From JAENVU01 sp963756815 (GTDB taxonomy: Bacteria > Actinomycetota > Acidimicrobiia > IMCC26256 > JAENVU01): a stretch of 64,000 nt of DNA. Of the stretch, positions 1-6,959 are shown piece by piece. The position numbers and the translations under genes are program-made. The notes under the pieces are model-generated. The model was not told the origin of the DNA and did no database searches. It saw nothing but the letters and a program-made list of their open reading frames with translations. Location: contig CAVWPR010000004.1 of NCBI GenBank assembly GCA_963756815.1, positions 276,921 to 340,920 of the forward strand, given 5' to 3'. Position 1 is the stretch's first letter, and each line of letters starts with the position of its first letter.

Positions 1-699
1 CGCCCGTTCCGGGCGCCCCACCACACCGCCACCACCCCGGCCCTCGTCGGCGGCGGGTCGGGCCGGCCCCGCCCCGGCGAGGTGACCCTGGCCCACCGTG
101 GGGTGCTGTTCCTCGACGAGCTCGGCGAGTTCCCCCCGGTCGCGCTCGATGCGCTCCGCCAACCCCTCGAGGAGGGCGTGGTGCGGATCGCCCGACAGGG
201 TGGGAGCCTCGTGTTCCCCGCGAGCTTCCTCCTCGTCGCCTGCACCAACCCGTGTCCGTGCGGGCGCGTCGCCGCGGACTGCCGCTGCAACGACTTCGCC
301 CGGACGCGCTACCTCCGGCGCCTCAGCGCACCGCTGCTCGATCGCTTCGACCTCCGACTGCGGATCACCGGCCCGTCGGCCCACGACCGCCCCGGCGAGT
401 GCTCCGCGGTCGTGGCCGCACGCGTCGCCGCCGCGACCGCCCGGCAGGGCCGGCGTCTGCAGGGCACGCCGTGGCGGTGGAACCGCGAGATCCCGTCGGC
501 GTGCATCGACCGCTTCGCCGGCCTCACGGGCGACGGGATCGACGCCTGGCACCTCGCCGTCGAGGACGGCCTGCTCACCGGCCGCGGCGCGGCACGGATC
601 CGGCGGGTGGCGCGCACGGTCGCCGATCTCGCCGACTCCGCGTCGGTCGGGGCCGAGCACGTGGTGCTCGCCGCGTCGCTGCGTCAGGACGTGCCGTGA
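1..699 (+). CDS. comM: ComM/YifB-like AAA+ ATPase (Mg-chelatase family), C-terminal part
   Basis: The reading frame is open from the first base, so the gene starts upstream of the window. Visible are RPFRAPHHTA, the glycine-rich GGGSGRPRPGE and the Walker B-like segment HRGVLFLDELGEF, all typical of ComM. These are followed by a CNPCPCG...CRC cysteine cluster and the LDRFDLR segment of Mg-chelatase-type AAA+ proteins. The C-terminal helical lid domain is complete. ComM is known as a hexameric helicase that promotes branch migration when DNA taken up by transformation recombines. It is followed by dprA with a 4-base GTGA overlap, so the two form a DNA-uptake/recombination operon. In many actinobacteria comM-dprA lies in the same direction as yraN and rplS; here it faces them. 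Confidence 0.93.
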   Translation, partial: RPFRAPHHTATTPALVGGGSGRPRPGEVTLAHRGVLFLDELGEFPPVALDALRQPLEEGVVRIARQGGSLVFPASFLLVACTNPCPCGRVAADCRCNDFARTRYLRRLSAPLLDRFDLRLRITGPSAHDRPGECSAVVAARVAAATARQGRRLQGTPWRWNREIPSACIDRFAGLTGDGIDAWHLAVEDGLLTGRGAARIRRVARTVADLADSASVGAEHVVLAASLRQDVP

Positions 700-1868
700 G
701 CGACGACCGGACCCACGATGCCCCCGGCGTGGCCAGTCGCTCGCGCGCGCCCGTCATCGACGATCGCGCCGTGGCCGCCGCGGCGCTCGTCGGGCTCGAC
801 CGCATGACGCCGGTGCGGCTGCGGGCGCTCCTGACCTCGTGGCCCGACCCGCGCGACGCGGTGACCGCGATCCGCACCGAGCGCGCCGTCGACGCGCTTG
901 ACCACCACGACGGCGGCCGGCGGTTGCGCGGCGACCCGCGCGAGCTCGTACGGGGCTGGAGTGTGCGTCTCGACCTCGACCGCACCGAGCGCGACCTGCG
1001 CGCCCGGCGGACGCGCGTCATGGTGGCGGGCGCGCCCGGATACCCGATCGACACCGGCATCGAGGATCACCCGGCGGTCCTGCTCGCGGAGGGCGACCGG
1101 CCGGACGCGCTCGATCGGCCGCGCGTCGGCGTCGTCGGCACCCGCGCGGCCACACCGCACGGCCTCGCCGACGCCCGGGAGCTGGGTGCCGTGCTGGCGC
1201 GTGCCGGCGTGACCGTCGTCAGCGGGCTGGCCATCGGGATCGACGGTGCCGCACACGAAGGAGCGCTCGACGCCGGCGGCACGGTGGTCGGTGTCGTCGC
1301 CACCGGCCTCGACGTCGAGTACCCGATCCGGCACGGCCGTCTGCACCGACGCGTGCGCGGGCAGGGTCTCCTGGTGAGCGAGTACCGGTACGGCACCGGC
1401 CCGCATCCGTCGCGCTTCCCGGTGCGCAACCGGATCATCGCCGGGCTCTGCGACGTGCTCGTCGTGGTGGAGGCCACGATCGACGGTGGCGCCAAGATCA
1501 CCGCCGACCAGGCACTCGGCTACGGACGCGAGCTCTGCGCGTACCCGGCGTCGCGACGGAACCCGTCGGCGCGCGGCACGAACGAGATGATCCGCAGCGG
1601 CGCGCACGTGGTGATCGATCCCGACGACGTGCTCGGGGTGCTCGGCCTCACGCCGGGCGAGCGGCGCGCGCCGGCCGACGGACCCGGGAGCACCGGCGCG
1701 ACCCGCGACGAGCGCGCGGTGCTGCTCGCGCTCGGCGGCGAGCCGGGGACCGTCGACGACCTCACGAGCCGGACCGGGCTGGAGCCGGGACCCATCGCGG
1801 TCGCGGTGGCCGGATTGGTGCGTTCCGGGCACCTCCGCCGCGCCCACGGCCTGCTCTGGCCCGCGTGA
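696..1868 (+). CDS. dprA: DNA processing protein DprA (recombination mediator)
   Basis: This 390-residue protein starts at a GTG that overlaps the comM stop (GTGA). It has a short N-terminal helical region, then the Rossmann-like DprA core: VGVVGTR at about 145-151, GLAIGIDGAAH at 177-187, FPVRNRIIAG at 241-250 and the VVEATIDGGAKITADQAL segment near 258-273. The last 60 residues fit the usual DprA winged helix. DprA binds incoming single-stranded DNA and loads RecA during transformation; it is also conserved in species not known to be competent. Length and motif order match the family. Pairing with comM supports the assignment. Confidence 0.95.
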   Translation: MSDDRTHDAPGVASRSRAPVIDDRAVAAAALVGLDRMTPVRLRALLTSWPDPRDAVTAIRTERAVDALDHHDGGRRLRGDPRELVRGWSVRLDLDRTERDLRARRTRVMVAGAPGYPIDTGIEDHPAVLLAEGDRPDALDRPRVGVVGTRAATPHGLADARELGAVLARAGVTVVSGLAIGIDGAAHEGALDAGGTVVGVVATGLDVEYPIRHGRLHRRVRGQGLLVSEYRYGTGPHPSRFPVRNRIIAGLCDVLVVVEATIDGGAKITADQALGYGRELCAYPASRRNPSARGTNEMIRSGAHVVIDPDDVLGVLGLTPGERRAPADGPGSTGATRDERAVLLALGGEPGTVDDLTSRTGLEPGPIAVAVAGLVRSGHLRRAHGLLWPA

Positions 1869-1905
1869 CGTCAAGATTTCGCGGCCTGCGGTCGATGCAT
1901 GGTGC

Positions 1906-2121
1906 GTGAAATTGCAACGGTGCCCCTACGACGGGACACCCCTCGACGTGGATGCCTACTCCGGTGGCTCGTACCTGCTCACGTGCACGTCGTGCACCGC
2001 CGAGTGGGAGGCGCACAACTCGTTGGTGCGTCGGACGAGCGAGCCGGACTGGGAGCTGGCGAGCTCCGCCCGAGCCGCGCGGGCGAACAGCATCCGCATG
2101 CCGTCGATCACCGCGCACTGA
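1906..2121 (+). CDS. small cysteine-rich (zinc-ribbon-like) protein, unknown function
   Basis: A 71-residue protein starting at GTG. It has two Cys-x-x-type knuckles, CPYDGTPL near the N-terminus and CTSCTAEW about 20 residues later; together they could bind one zinc ion. The spacer contains DVDAYSGGSYLLTC. The C-terminus is basic and Ala-rich. It follows dprA by 37 bases on the same strand and may be co-transcribed. I do not recognise a named family. Short Zn-ribbon proteins like this occur widely in actinobacteria next to housekeeping genes. No catalytic residues are visible. Confidence 0.6.
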   Translation: MKLQRCPYDGTPLDVDAYSGGSYLLTCTSCTAEWEAHNSLVRRTSEPDWELASSARAARANSIRMPSITAH

Positions 2122-2201
2122 CCTCCCCACCGCCCCGTGCCCGGTCCGGGCGAGGGCGACGGGGCGCCTCGGCGCGTCCGGGCCGTGCCGGCCCCGGGTC
2201 C

Positions 2202-2207
2202 TAGCCT
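2202..2207 (+). promoter_or_regulatory. putative -10 element (TAGCCT) for a leaderless small gene
   Basis: TAGCCT ends six bases before the GTG of the small membrane ORF at 2214. The spacing repeats at many other genes in the window and implies transcription starting at or next to the start codon. Confidence 0.45.
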
Positions 2208-2213
2208 CTCGCC

Positions 2214-2324
2214 GTGGGCATGAACCCGTTCCGCGACCGCGTGCAGCACCGCGGTGACCTCCTGTTCGCGGTCGCCGGTGTGCTCGTCGCGCTGGCGCTC
2301 GTGCTCTGGGCCCTGCTGGGCTGA
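2214..2324 (+). CDS. 36-residue single-pass membrane peptide
   Basis: GTG start (an in-frame ATG follows two codons later), a basic N-terminus (NPFRDRVQHRGD), then one hydrophobic helix of about 20 residues (LLFAVAGVLVALALVLWALLG) running to the stop. A TAGCCT hexamer six bases upstream supports a leaderless start. The next gene begins nine bases after the stop, so the two may be co-transcribed. Nothing beyond a membrane anchor or subunit role can be inferred. Confidence 0.5.
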   Translation: MGMNPFRDRVQHRGDLLFAVAGVLVALALVLWALLG

Positions 2325-2333
2325 CGCCACGCC

Positions 2334-2543
2334 ATGACACCCGAACCCCCCGGCGCCGGCGCTGTGAGCGTGCGCCACATGCAGCCGTACGAGGCGGTCA
2401 AGGCGTACCGCTGCCCGGGGTGCGACCACGAGATCCGCGCCGGCGAGGGACACGAGGTGGTGGTGCCGTACGACGCGCCGGAGGACCGGCGGCACTGGCA
2501 CACCGGCTGCTGGCACCGCGAGTCCCGCCGACGGCGCCGCTGA
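2334..2543 (+). CDS. small zinc-binding-type conserved actinobacterial protein
   Basis: A 69-residue protein. The core carries AYRCPGCDHEI, a GEGHEVVVPYD turn and then HWHTGCWHRE. This gives a Cys-x-x-Cys pair and a His/Cys pair suited to one zinc site. Proteins of this pattern occur in many actinobacteria, often labelled ATP/GTP-binding without direct support. The C-terminus is a run of arginines that may contact nucleic acid. It lies between dprA and the convergent yraN. Function is unknown. Confidence 0.65.
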   Translation: MTPEPPGAGAVSVRHMQPYEAVKAYRCPGCDHEIRAGEGHEVVVPYDAPEDRRHWHTGCWHRESRRRRR

Positions 2544-2612
2544 GTCGCCTGCGGGAGCCGGATCGAATCGGAGCGGCGGCGGGGCGGCGAAGCGAGCCAC
2601 CGGCACGGCGCG

Positions 2613-2966
2613 TCAGAACGCGGCCTCGATGACGTCGACGGTCGGCGGGCCGGATCGGGGGGCGAGGATCGACACGACGTCGAAGCGCAGCTCGCGTGCC
2701 CGACGGTCGTGCGCGGCGAGCCACTCCCCGGCCAGGCGCCGGAGGCGCAGCTGCTTCTCGCGTCCGACCGCCTCGGCGCCGATCCCGAACGCGTCGGACG
2801 TGCGGGTCTTCACCTCGCAGAACACGACGACGCCGTCGCGTTCGAGCACGAGGTCGAGCTCGCCCTGCCGGCAGCGCCAGTTGCGGTCGAGCACGGTGTA
2901 GCCGTGCTCGGTGTACCAGTTGCCGGCCAGGACCTCGCCGTGGGCGCCGAGCGCCCGGCGGTTCAC
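2613..2966 (-). CDS. YraN/UPF0102 family endonuclease-fold protein
   Basis: A 117-residue protein. The GTG start overlaps the stop of the upstream DUF2469 gene by the GTGA pattern, which fixes it; a longer frame exists but is not family-like. Key residues: GELDLVLERDG (about 35-45) and FCEVKTR (about 49-55), giving the E/D...EVK arrangement of restriction-endonuclease-like folds, preceded by the NWRCRQ segment common to YraN proteins. The biochemical role is unproven; conserved linkage with comM and dprA suggests DNA or Holliday-junction processing. Confidence 0.9.
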   Translation of the reverse strand: MNRRALGAHGEVLAGNWYTEHGYTVLDRNWRCRQGELDLVLERDGVVVFCEVKTRTSDAFGIGAEAVGREKQLRLRRLAGEWLAAHDRRARELRFDVVSILAPRSGPPTVDVIEAAF

Positions 2967-3256
2967 AGCTCCTTGCCCGCGAGCTCCTCGATGTTGACGT
3001 CCTTGAACGTCACCACCCGCACGTTGGCGACGAACCGCGCCGGTCGGTACATGTCCCAGACCCACGCGTCCTGCAGCTCGAGCTCGAAGTACACGGCGCC
3101 GTGGTCCGACTTCACGTCCATCTTCACCGCGTTGGTGAGATAGAAGCGCCGCTCCGTCTCGACGACGTAGGAGAACATCGGGAGGACGTCCCGGTACTCG
3201 CGGTAGAGCTGCAGCTCGATCTCGGTCTCGTACCGCTCGAGATCCTCGGCACTCAT
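2963..3256 (-). CDS. DUF2469 family protein
   Basis: A 97-residue acidic protein beginning MSAEDLERYETEIELQLYREY, the standard N-terminus of DUF2469, and containing FSYVVETERRFYL and the tail ELQDAWVWDMYRPARFV. ATG at 3256 was preferred to an upstream in-frame codon because homologues start here. It is an actinobacteria-restricted family of unknown function normally found between rnhB and yraN. Here it keeps yraN downstream (4-base overlap) and rplS upstream, but lepB and rnhB, which often lie between, are absent from this interval. Confidence 0.9.
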   Translation of the reverse strand: MSAEDLERYETEIELQLYREYRDVLPMFSYVVETERRFYLTNAVKMDVKSDHGAVYFELELQDAWVWDMYRPARFVANVRVVTFKDVNIEELAGKEL

Positions 3257-3338
3257 CGTGCGTCGCGCTCCGCGATGCCGTTGCGAGACCGCTCTCCGGT
3301 GCTCATCGCGCACCAGTGTAGGTGTGCGCGGCGCGCAC

Positions 3339-3683
3339 TCAGACGCGCTTCTCCTTGATCTTCGCGGCCTTCCCGATCCGGTCGCGCAGGTAGTACAGCT
3401 TCGCCCGGCGCACGTCGCCCCGGACCGCCACCTCGATCTTCTCGACGATCGGCGAGTGCACCGGGAACGTACGCTCCACGCCCACGCCGAAGCTGACCTT
3501 GCGGACCTTGAAGGTCTCCCGCAGGCCCGATCCCTTGCGGCCGATGACGACGCCCTGGAACAGCTGGACCCGCTGCCGGTTGCCCTCGACGACGCGGACG
3601 TGAACCTTCACGGTGTCGCCGGGGGCGAAGTCGGGGATGTCGTCCCGCAAGGAGGCGCGGTCGACGAGATCGGTGGGATTCAT
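3339..3683 (-). CDS. rplS: 50S ribosomal protein L19 (bL19)
   Basis: 114 residues, the normal length. It contains DIPDFAPGDTVKVHVRVVEG, QLFQGVVIGRKGSG, ERTFPVHSPIVEKIEV and the basic tail of bL19. It follows trmD with a 68-base gap. A TACCAT hexamer at 3727-3732 and a GAAGGA ribosome binding site just before the ATG suggest it also has its own promoter. bL19 sits at the 30S-50S interface. Confidence 0.97.
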   Translation of the reverse strand: MNPTDLVDRASLRDDIPDFAPGDTVKVHVRVVEGNRQRVQLFQGVVIGRKGSGLRETFKVRKVSFGVGVERTFPVHSPIVEKIEVAVRGDVRRAKLYYLRDRIGKAAKIKEKRV

Positions 3684-3751
3684 GGCGCGTACAGGTCCTT
3701 CGGGAGAGCCGTGGGAGCGGGCTGCGATGGTAGCCCCACCGTGGCGGATCG

Positions 3752-4462
3752 TCAGAACCCGTCGGCTCCGGGCCCCGTCGGGGCCTCCGGCTCGTCGGGT
3801 GCGAGCAGGTCGGGCCGGCGGTCGGCGGTGCGCCGGCGGGCGCTCGCCCGCCGCCACTCGGCGATCCGGGCGTGGTCGCCCGATCGCAGGACCTCGGGCA
3901 CCTCCCAGCCCCGGTACGCCGCGGGCCGGGTGTACTGGGGGTACTCGAGCAGCCCGTCGGCGAAGGACTCCTCGTCGGCCGATGCGTCGTTGCCCATGAC
4001 CCCCGGCAGCAGACGGGTGACCGCTTCGATCATCACGAGCGCGCCCGCTTCGCCACCGGCGAGCACCACGTCGCCGACGGAGACCTCGCCGTCGCACAGG
4101 TGGTCGGCGACGCGCTGGTCGACACCCTCGTAGCGGCCGCACACCAGCGAGAAGCCGTCGCCGCCGCCGAGCTCGCGCGCCATCGCCTGATCGAACCGCC
4201 GACCGCTCGCCGACAGCAGCAGGAGCGGGCGCGGCGGCTGCGCGGACTCCACGGCGGCGAACAGCGGCTCGGGCCGCATCACCATGCCCGGCCCACCGCC
4301 GAACGGCGCGTCGTCGACGGTCCGGTGCCGGTCGTCGGTGTGATCACGCGGATCGTGCAGCCGCAGGTCGAGGATGCCGCGCTCGCGCGCACGACCGATG
4401 AGCGACAGCCCGAGCGGACCCGCGAGGTACTCGGGGAAGATCGTGAAGACGTCGATGCGCAC
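3752..4462 (-). CDS. trmD: tRNA (guanine-N1)-methyltransferase
   Basis: 236 residues, GTG start at VRIDVFTIFPEYL. SPOUT-family signatures are intact: GGGPGMVMRPEPLF (about 55-68), LLLSASGRRF, LVCGRYEGVDQRV (107-118) and the knot segment SVGDVVLAGGEAGALVMIEAV, whose Asp (about 131) matches the catalytic Asp of E. coli TrmD. It makes m1G37 in tRNAs reading CNN and CGG-type codons, preventing +1 frameshifting. Gene order rpsP-khpA-rimM-trmD-rplS is the classical operon. The start lies 25 bases after the rimM stop. Confidence 0.97.
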   Translation of the reverse strand: MRIDVFTIFPEYLAGPLGLSLIGRARERGILDLRLHDPRDHTDDRHRTVDDAPFGGGPGMVMRPEPLFAAVESAQPPRPLLLLSASGRRFDQAMARELGGGDGFSLVCGRYEGVDQRVADHLCDGEVSVGDVVLAGGEAGALVMIEAVTRLLPGVMGNDASADEESFADGLLEYPQYTRPAAYRGWEVPEVLRSGDHARIAEWRRASARRRTADRRPDLLAPDEPEAPTGPGADGF

Positions 4463-4487
4463 GCGCTCAGCTCCTGCGCCGCACGAC

Positions 4488-4955
4488 TCAGTCCCACAGC
4501 CCGGCGGGGAGATCGACGGTGACCACGCCGGGTTCGTGCGCGACCACGAAGGTGAGGGGGACGAGGCGCTCGCCGTCGAGCACGAGCAGGTCGCTCGCCG
4601 GGTTGGCCTCGATCGCCTCGACCACTCCGAGCGGGGCACCGTCGCGGTCCTGCACCGTGGCGCCGATCAGCTCGTGCACCCACAGCTCGTCGGTCGCGGT
4701 GGGCAGCGCGTCGGCGGAGAGCGTGGCGCCCTGCAGCTGCTCCGCGGCGGTCCGGTCGTCGACACCCTCGAAACGGACCAACCACCGCTGCTGGTGCGGA
4801 CGCGACGACTTCACGACCAGCTCGCGATCGTCGGTGCGCAGCACCGCGCCGGGCGCGAGGCGCTCGACGCGATCGGACGTGAGGGTGACGCTCAACTCGC
4901 CGCGCAGCCCGTGGGCCCGGCCGATGCGACCGACCTCGAGGGGGGCGCCGCTCAC
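4488..4955 (-). CDS. rimM: 16S rRNA processing protein RimM
   Basis: 155 residues from GTG. It has the N-terminal RimM beta-barrel opening LEVGRIGRAHGLRGELSV, the LVVKSSRPHQQRWLVRFEGV segment, and the C-terminal PRC-barrel part ELWVHELIGATV...GVVEAIEANPASDLLVL. RimM binds ribosomal protein S19 and helps the 30S head mature. It lies between khpA and trmD in the canonical operon. No unusual features. Confidence 0.96.
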   Translation of the reverse strand: MSGAPLEVGRIGRAHGLRGELSVTLTSDRVERLAPGAVLRTDDRELVVKSSRPHQQRWLVRFEGVDDRTAAEQLQGATLSADALPTATDELWVHELIGATVQDRDGAPLGVVEAIEANPASDLLVLDGERLVPLTFVVAHEPGVVTVDLPAGLWD

Positions 4956-4993
4956 CTGCGCCGTGTCCGACCGAGGAACACTGCGCGACTCCG

Positions 4994-5293
4994 CTACTCG
5001 ACGATGTCGACCGAAGCCTTGATGCCTTCGGCCGCACCGGCGGCGCGCGTCACCTGACGCAGCGCCTGGACGACGCGTCCGCGCCGGCCGATCAGCCGGC
5101 CCATGTCGCCCTTGTCGGCGTGCACCAGGATCGACACCTCGTCGCGTCGCTCGATCATCTCGACGTCGACCGCGTCGGGCTCGTCGGCGATCGAACGCGT
5201 CACGTGCTCGACGACCGCCTTGGCGCGACCACCGATGATGCGGTTGCCCTCGGCGCCGACCTCGTCCTCGTAGTCGTCGTGCTCGTCGCTCAT
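4994..5293 (-). CDS. khpA: KH-domain RNA-binding protein KhpA
   Basis: 99 residues. A single KH domain is visible with the GxxG-type loop in GDMGRLIGRRGRVVQALR (about 62-80), preceded by an acidic N-terminus (DEHDDYEDEVGAEG). The ATG overlaps the rpsP stop by four bases (ATGA), implying translational coupling. KhpA proteins bind structured RNA, often with KhpB, and affect cell division and ribosome-related RNAs in Gram-positives. Confidence 0.93.
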   Translation of the reverse strand: MSDEHDDYEDEVGAEGNRIIGGRAKAVVEHVTRSIADEPDAVDVEMIERRDEVSILVHADKGDMGRLIGRRGRVVQALRQVTRAAGAAEGIKASVDIVE

Positions 5294-5784
5294 GACTCGG
5301 TGCTCTCCTCGGCCGGCGCGTCCTCGGTGGCCGACGCGGCCTCGGCCTCGGCCGCCTTGGCCTCTGCCGCCTTGGCCTCTGCCGCGGCAGCAGCTTCGGC
5401 CGCCTTGGCGTCGGCCGCCGCCTTCGCCTCCGCCGCCGCCTTCTCCTTGGCCGCCTCGGCCTGCGCGGCCGCCTGGCCCTTGGCCTTGCGCGTCGCGACC
5501 TTGGCCGCGGTCGACTGCGAGCTGCGCGACGACTCGTAGGTCTCCCAGATGCCGGCGCCGACGAGCAGCTTGTGCACCTGCTCGGTGGGCTGGGCGCCCT
5601 TCTGCAGCCAGCTGAGGACCTTGTCGCCGTCGATGTCGAAGCCCGACGGCTCCTGGCGCGGCTGGTAGTGGCCGATGATCTCGATGTAGCGGCCGTCGCG
5701 GGGGCTGCGCCCGTCGGCGACGACCACGCGGTAGCTCGGCTGCTTCTTCTTGCCGACGCGCATGAGGCGAATCTTCACGGACAC
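5290..5784 (-). CDS. rpsP: 30S ribosomal protein S16 (bS16) with long Ala/Lys/Glu tail
   Basis: 164 residues against about 80-90 for a minimal bS16. Residues 1-80 are standard: VKIRLMRVGKKKQPSYRVVV, the DGRYIEIIGHYQP segment and VLSWLQKGAQPTE. Residues about 90-164 form a low-complexity AKAAEAKAAEAEAA-type helix ending acidic. Alanine-rich tails are known in actinobacterial S16, but this one nearly doubles the protein. Start is GTG at 5784. A TAGGCT hexamer at 5843-5848 is the likely operon promoter. The stop overlaps khpA. Confidence 0.96.
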   Translation of the reverse strand: MSVKIRLMRVGKKKQPSYRVVVADGRSPRDGRYIEIIGHYQPRQEPSGFDIDGDKVLSWLQKGAQPTEQVHKLLVGAGIWETYESSRSSQSTAAKVATRKAKGQAAAQAEAAKEKAAAEAKAAADAKAAEAAAAAEAKAAEAKAAEAEAASATEDAPAEESTES

Positions 5785-5842
5785 GAGCGGGGAACACCCT
5801 TCGGAGCGGAACGAGGCACGCCGAGACCGGCGCGGCCGGGAG

Positions 5843-5848
5843 AGCCTA
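5843..5848 (-). promoter_or_regulatory. putative -10 (TAGGCT) of the rpsP-khpA-rimM-trmD operon
   Basis: Reading leftward, TAGGCT lies about 58 bases before the rpsP GTG in a region free of genes. The short leader can form a small CGCCG/CGGCG hairpin. No -35 element is convincing. Confidence 0.35.
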
Positions 5849-5913
5849 TCCGGTCGGCCCGGCGAACGGCACTCCGGACCGGCCCGACCCGGACGGTCGG
5901 CCGCGGCGCCCGG

Positions 5914-6835
5914 TCAGGAGGACGCGGCGAGCCGGCCGATCGGACAGCCCATCTCCTCCATCTTCGCGGCGTCCGTCTGCTTCGCGGTGAGTGACGCCGA
6001 TCCCGCGGCCGCGCCCGACATGGCCGTGAAGTCCTGGTGGCAGGGGTCCGTCATGTCGAAGATCGCGCCGGTGGCCTTGATGCACGGGTGCATCGGCGCG
6101 TGGACGTCGGCGTGGTACTCGAGGTTGTCCACGGCCCAGATGTGCAGCATGTAGTAGTTCTGCATGTGCAGGTTGATGCCGTTCTGGCTGGCGCACTGCG
6201 TGTCGGTGGTGTTGACGGCGAACGCGGTCCCGGTCGTCTTGTTGGCGCACAGCGTCGGGTGGATGTGCCACCAGTCGTTGTTGCCCGGGAGCCCGGCCGG
6301 CGGCTGCCCCGTGCTCGTGCGCACGTAGTAGTCGAAGCCCACGAGCACCGAGTCGTTGCGTGTTGCCGTTGTACTGGAGGAACTCGGGCTGCGCGGGGTC
6401 GAACACGTCGTCGACGTTCGTGCCCGGGAAGACCGGGTTCTGCGGATCGAACGACGGGTTGGCGAGCATCGCCGGGTCGAAGCCGTATCCGGTGTGCGTG
6501 CCCATGCCGGCGATGAAGTCGAACCCGTTGTGCATGCCGGCGGCCTTCGCGTCGCCGAGCGTCGGGAACTTCTTCGCGTAGGCCTTGCCCTGGTCCATGA
6601 TCGTGCCGACCTGCTTGCAGTCCGAGTAGGAGAGCGGTCCGCGCGTGACGCCGGCGTAGTAGTTCACCGAGCCCATGCCCGGGCCGGTCACCGAGTTCTG
6701 CGCGACCGGGTTGCAGAACCACGGCACCGGCAGTTGGTTCTGCTCGGCCAGGTTCGCCTGGTACGTGTAGCACCCCGAGGCGACGATCACGAGGGCCGCG
6801 ACCACGACTGCGAGCAACGGACGACGAACGTTCAT
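5914..6835 (-). CDS. secreted lipoprotein of unknown function (frameshifted)
   Basis: The N-terminus has a basic start, a hydrophobic stretch and a lipobox ending ASG-C (VIVASGCYTY), so the product should be lipid-anchored outside the membrane. The mature part contains many aromatic, Asn and His residues: NPVAQNSVTGPGMGSVNYY, the DWWHIHPTLC segment, NLHMQNYYMLHIWAVDN and HADVHAPMHPC. Near 6357 one base is gained or two lost, so the frame changes between PEFLQYNGN and NDSVLVGFDYYV; both halves are plainly one protein of about 305 residues. Repeated His and paired Cys suggest metal binding, but no family was recognised. It stands alone between rpsP and ffh. Confidence 0.75.
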
Positions 6836-6959
6836 GGATCCCCCCAGAGCCGACGAAGCCGGCAACCTAACTGGCGGGGCGGGTTCGTGTACACACCGTT
6901 CGCCACGACGTCGCCCGTCCGCCGACGCACCTCACCGGTACGGGGAGGGTTCCTCGGGA

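Noticed and set aside
2334..2543. Annotation as ATP/GTP-binding protein
   Set aside because: The name is used for relatives, but no nucleotide-binding motif is visible; only a zinc-type Cys/His pattern is.
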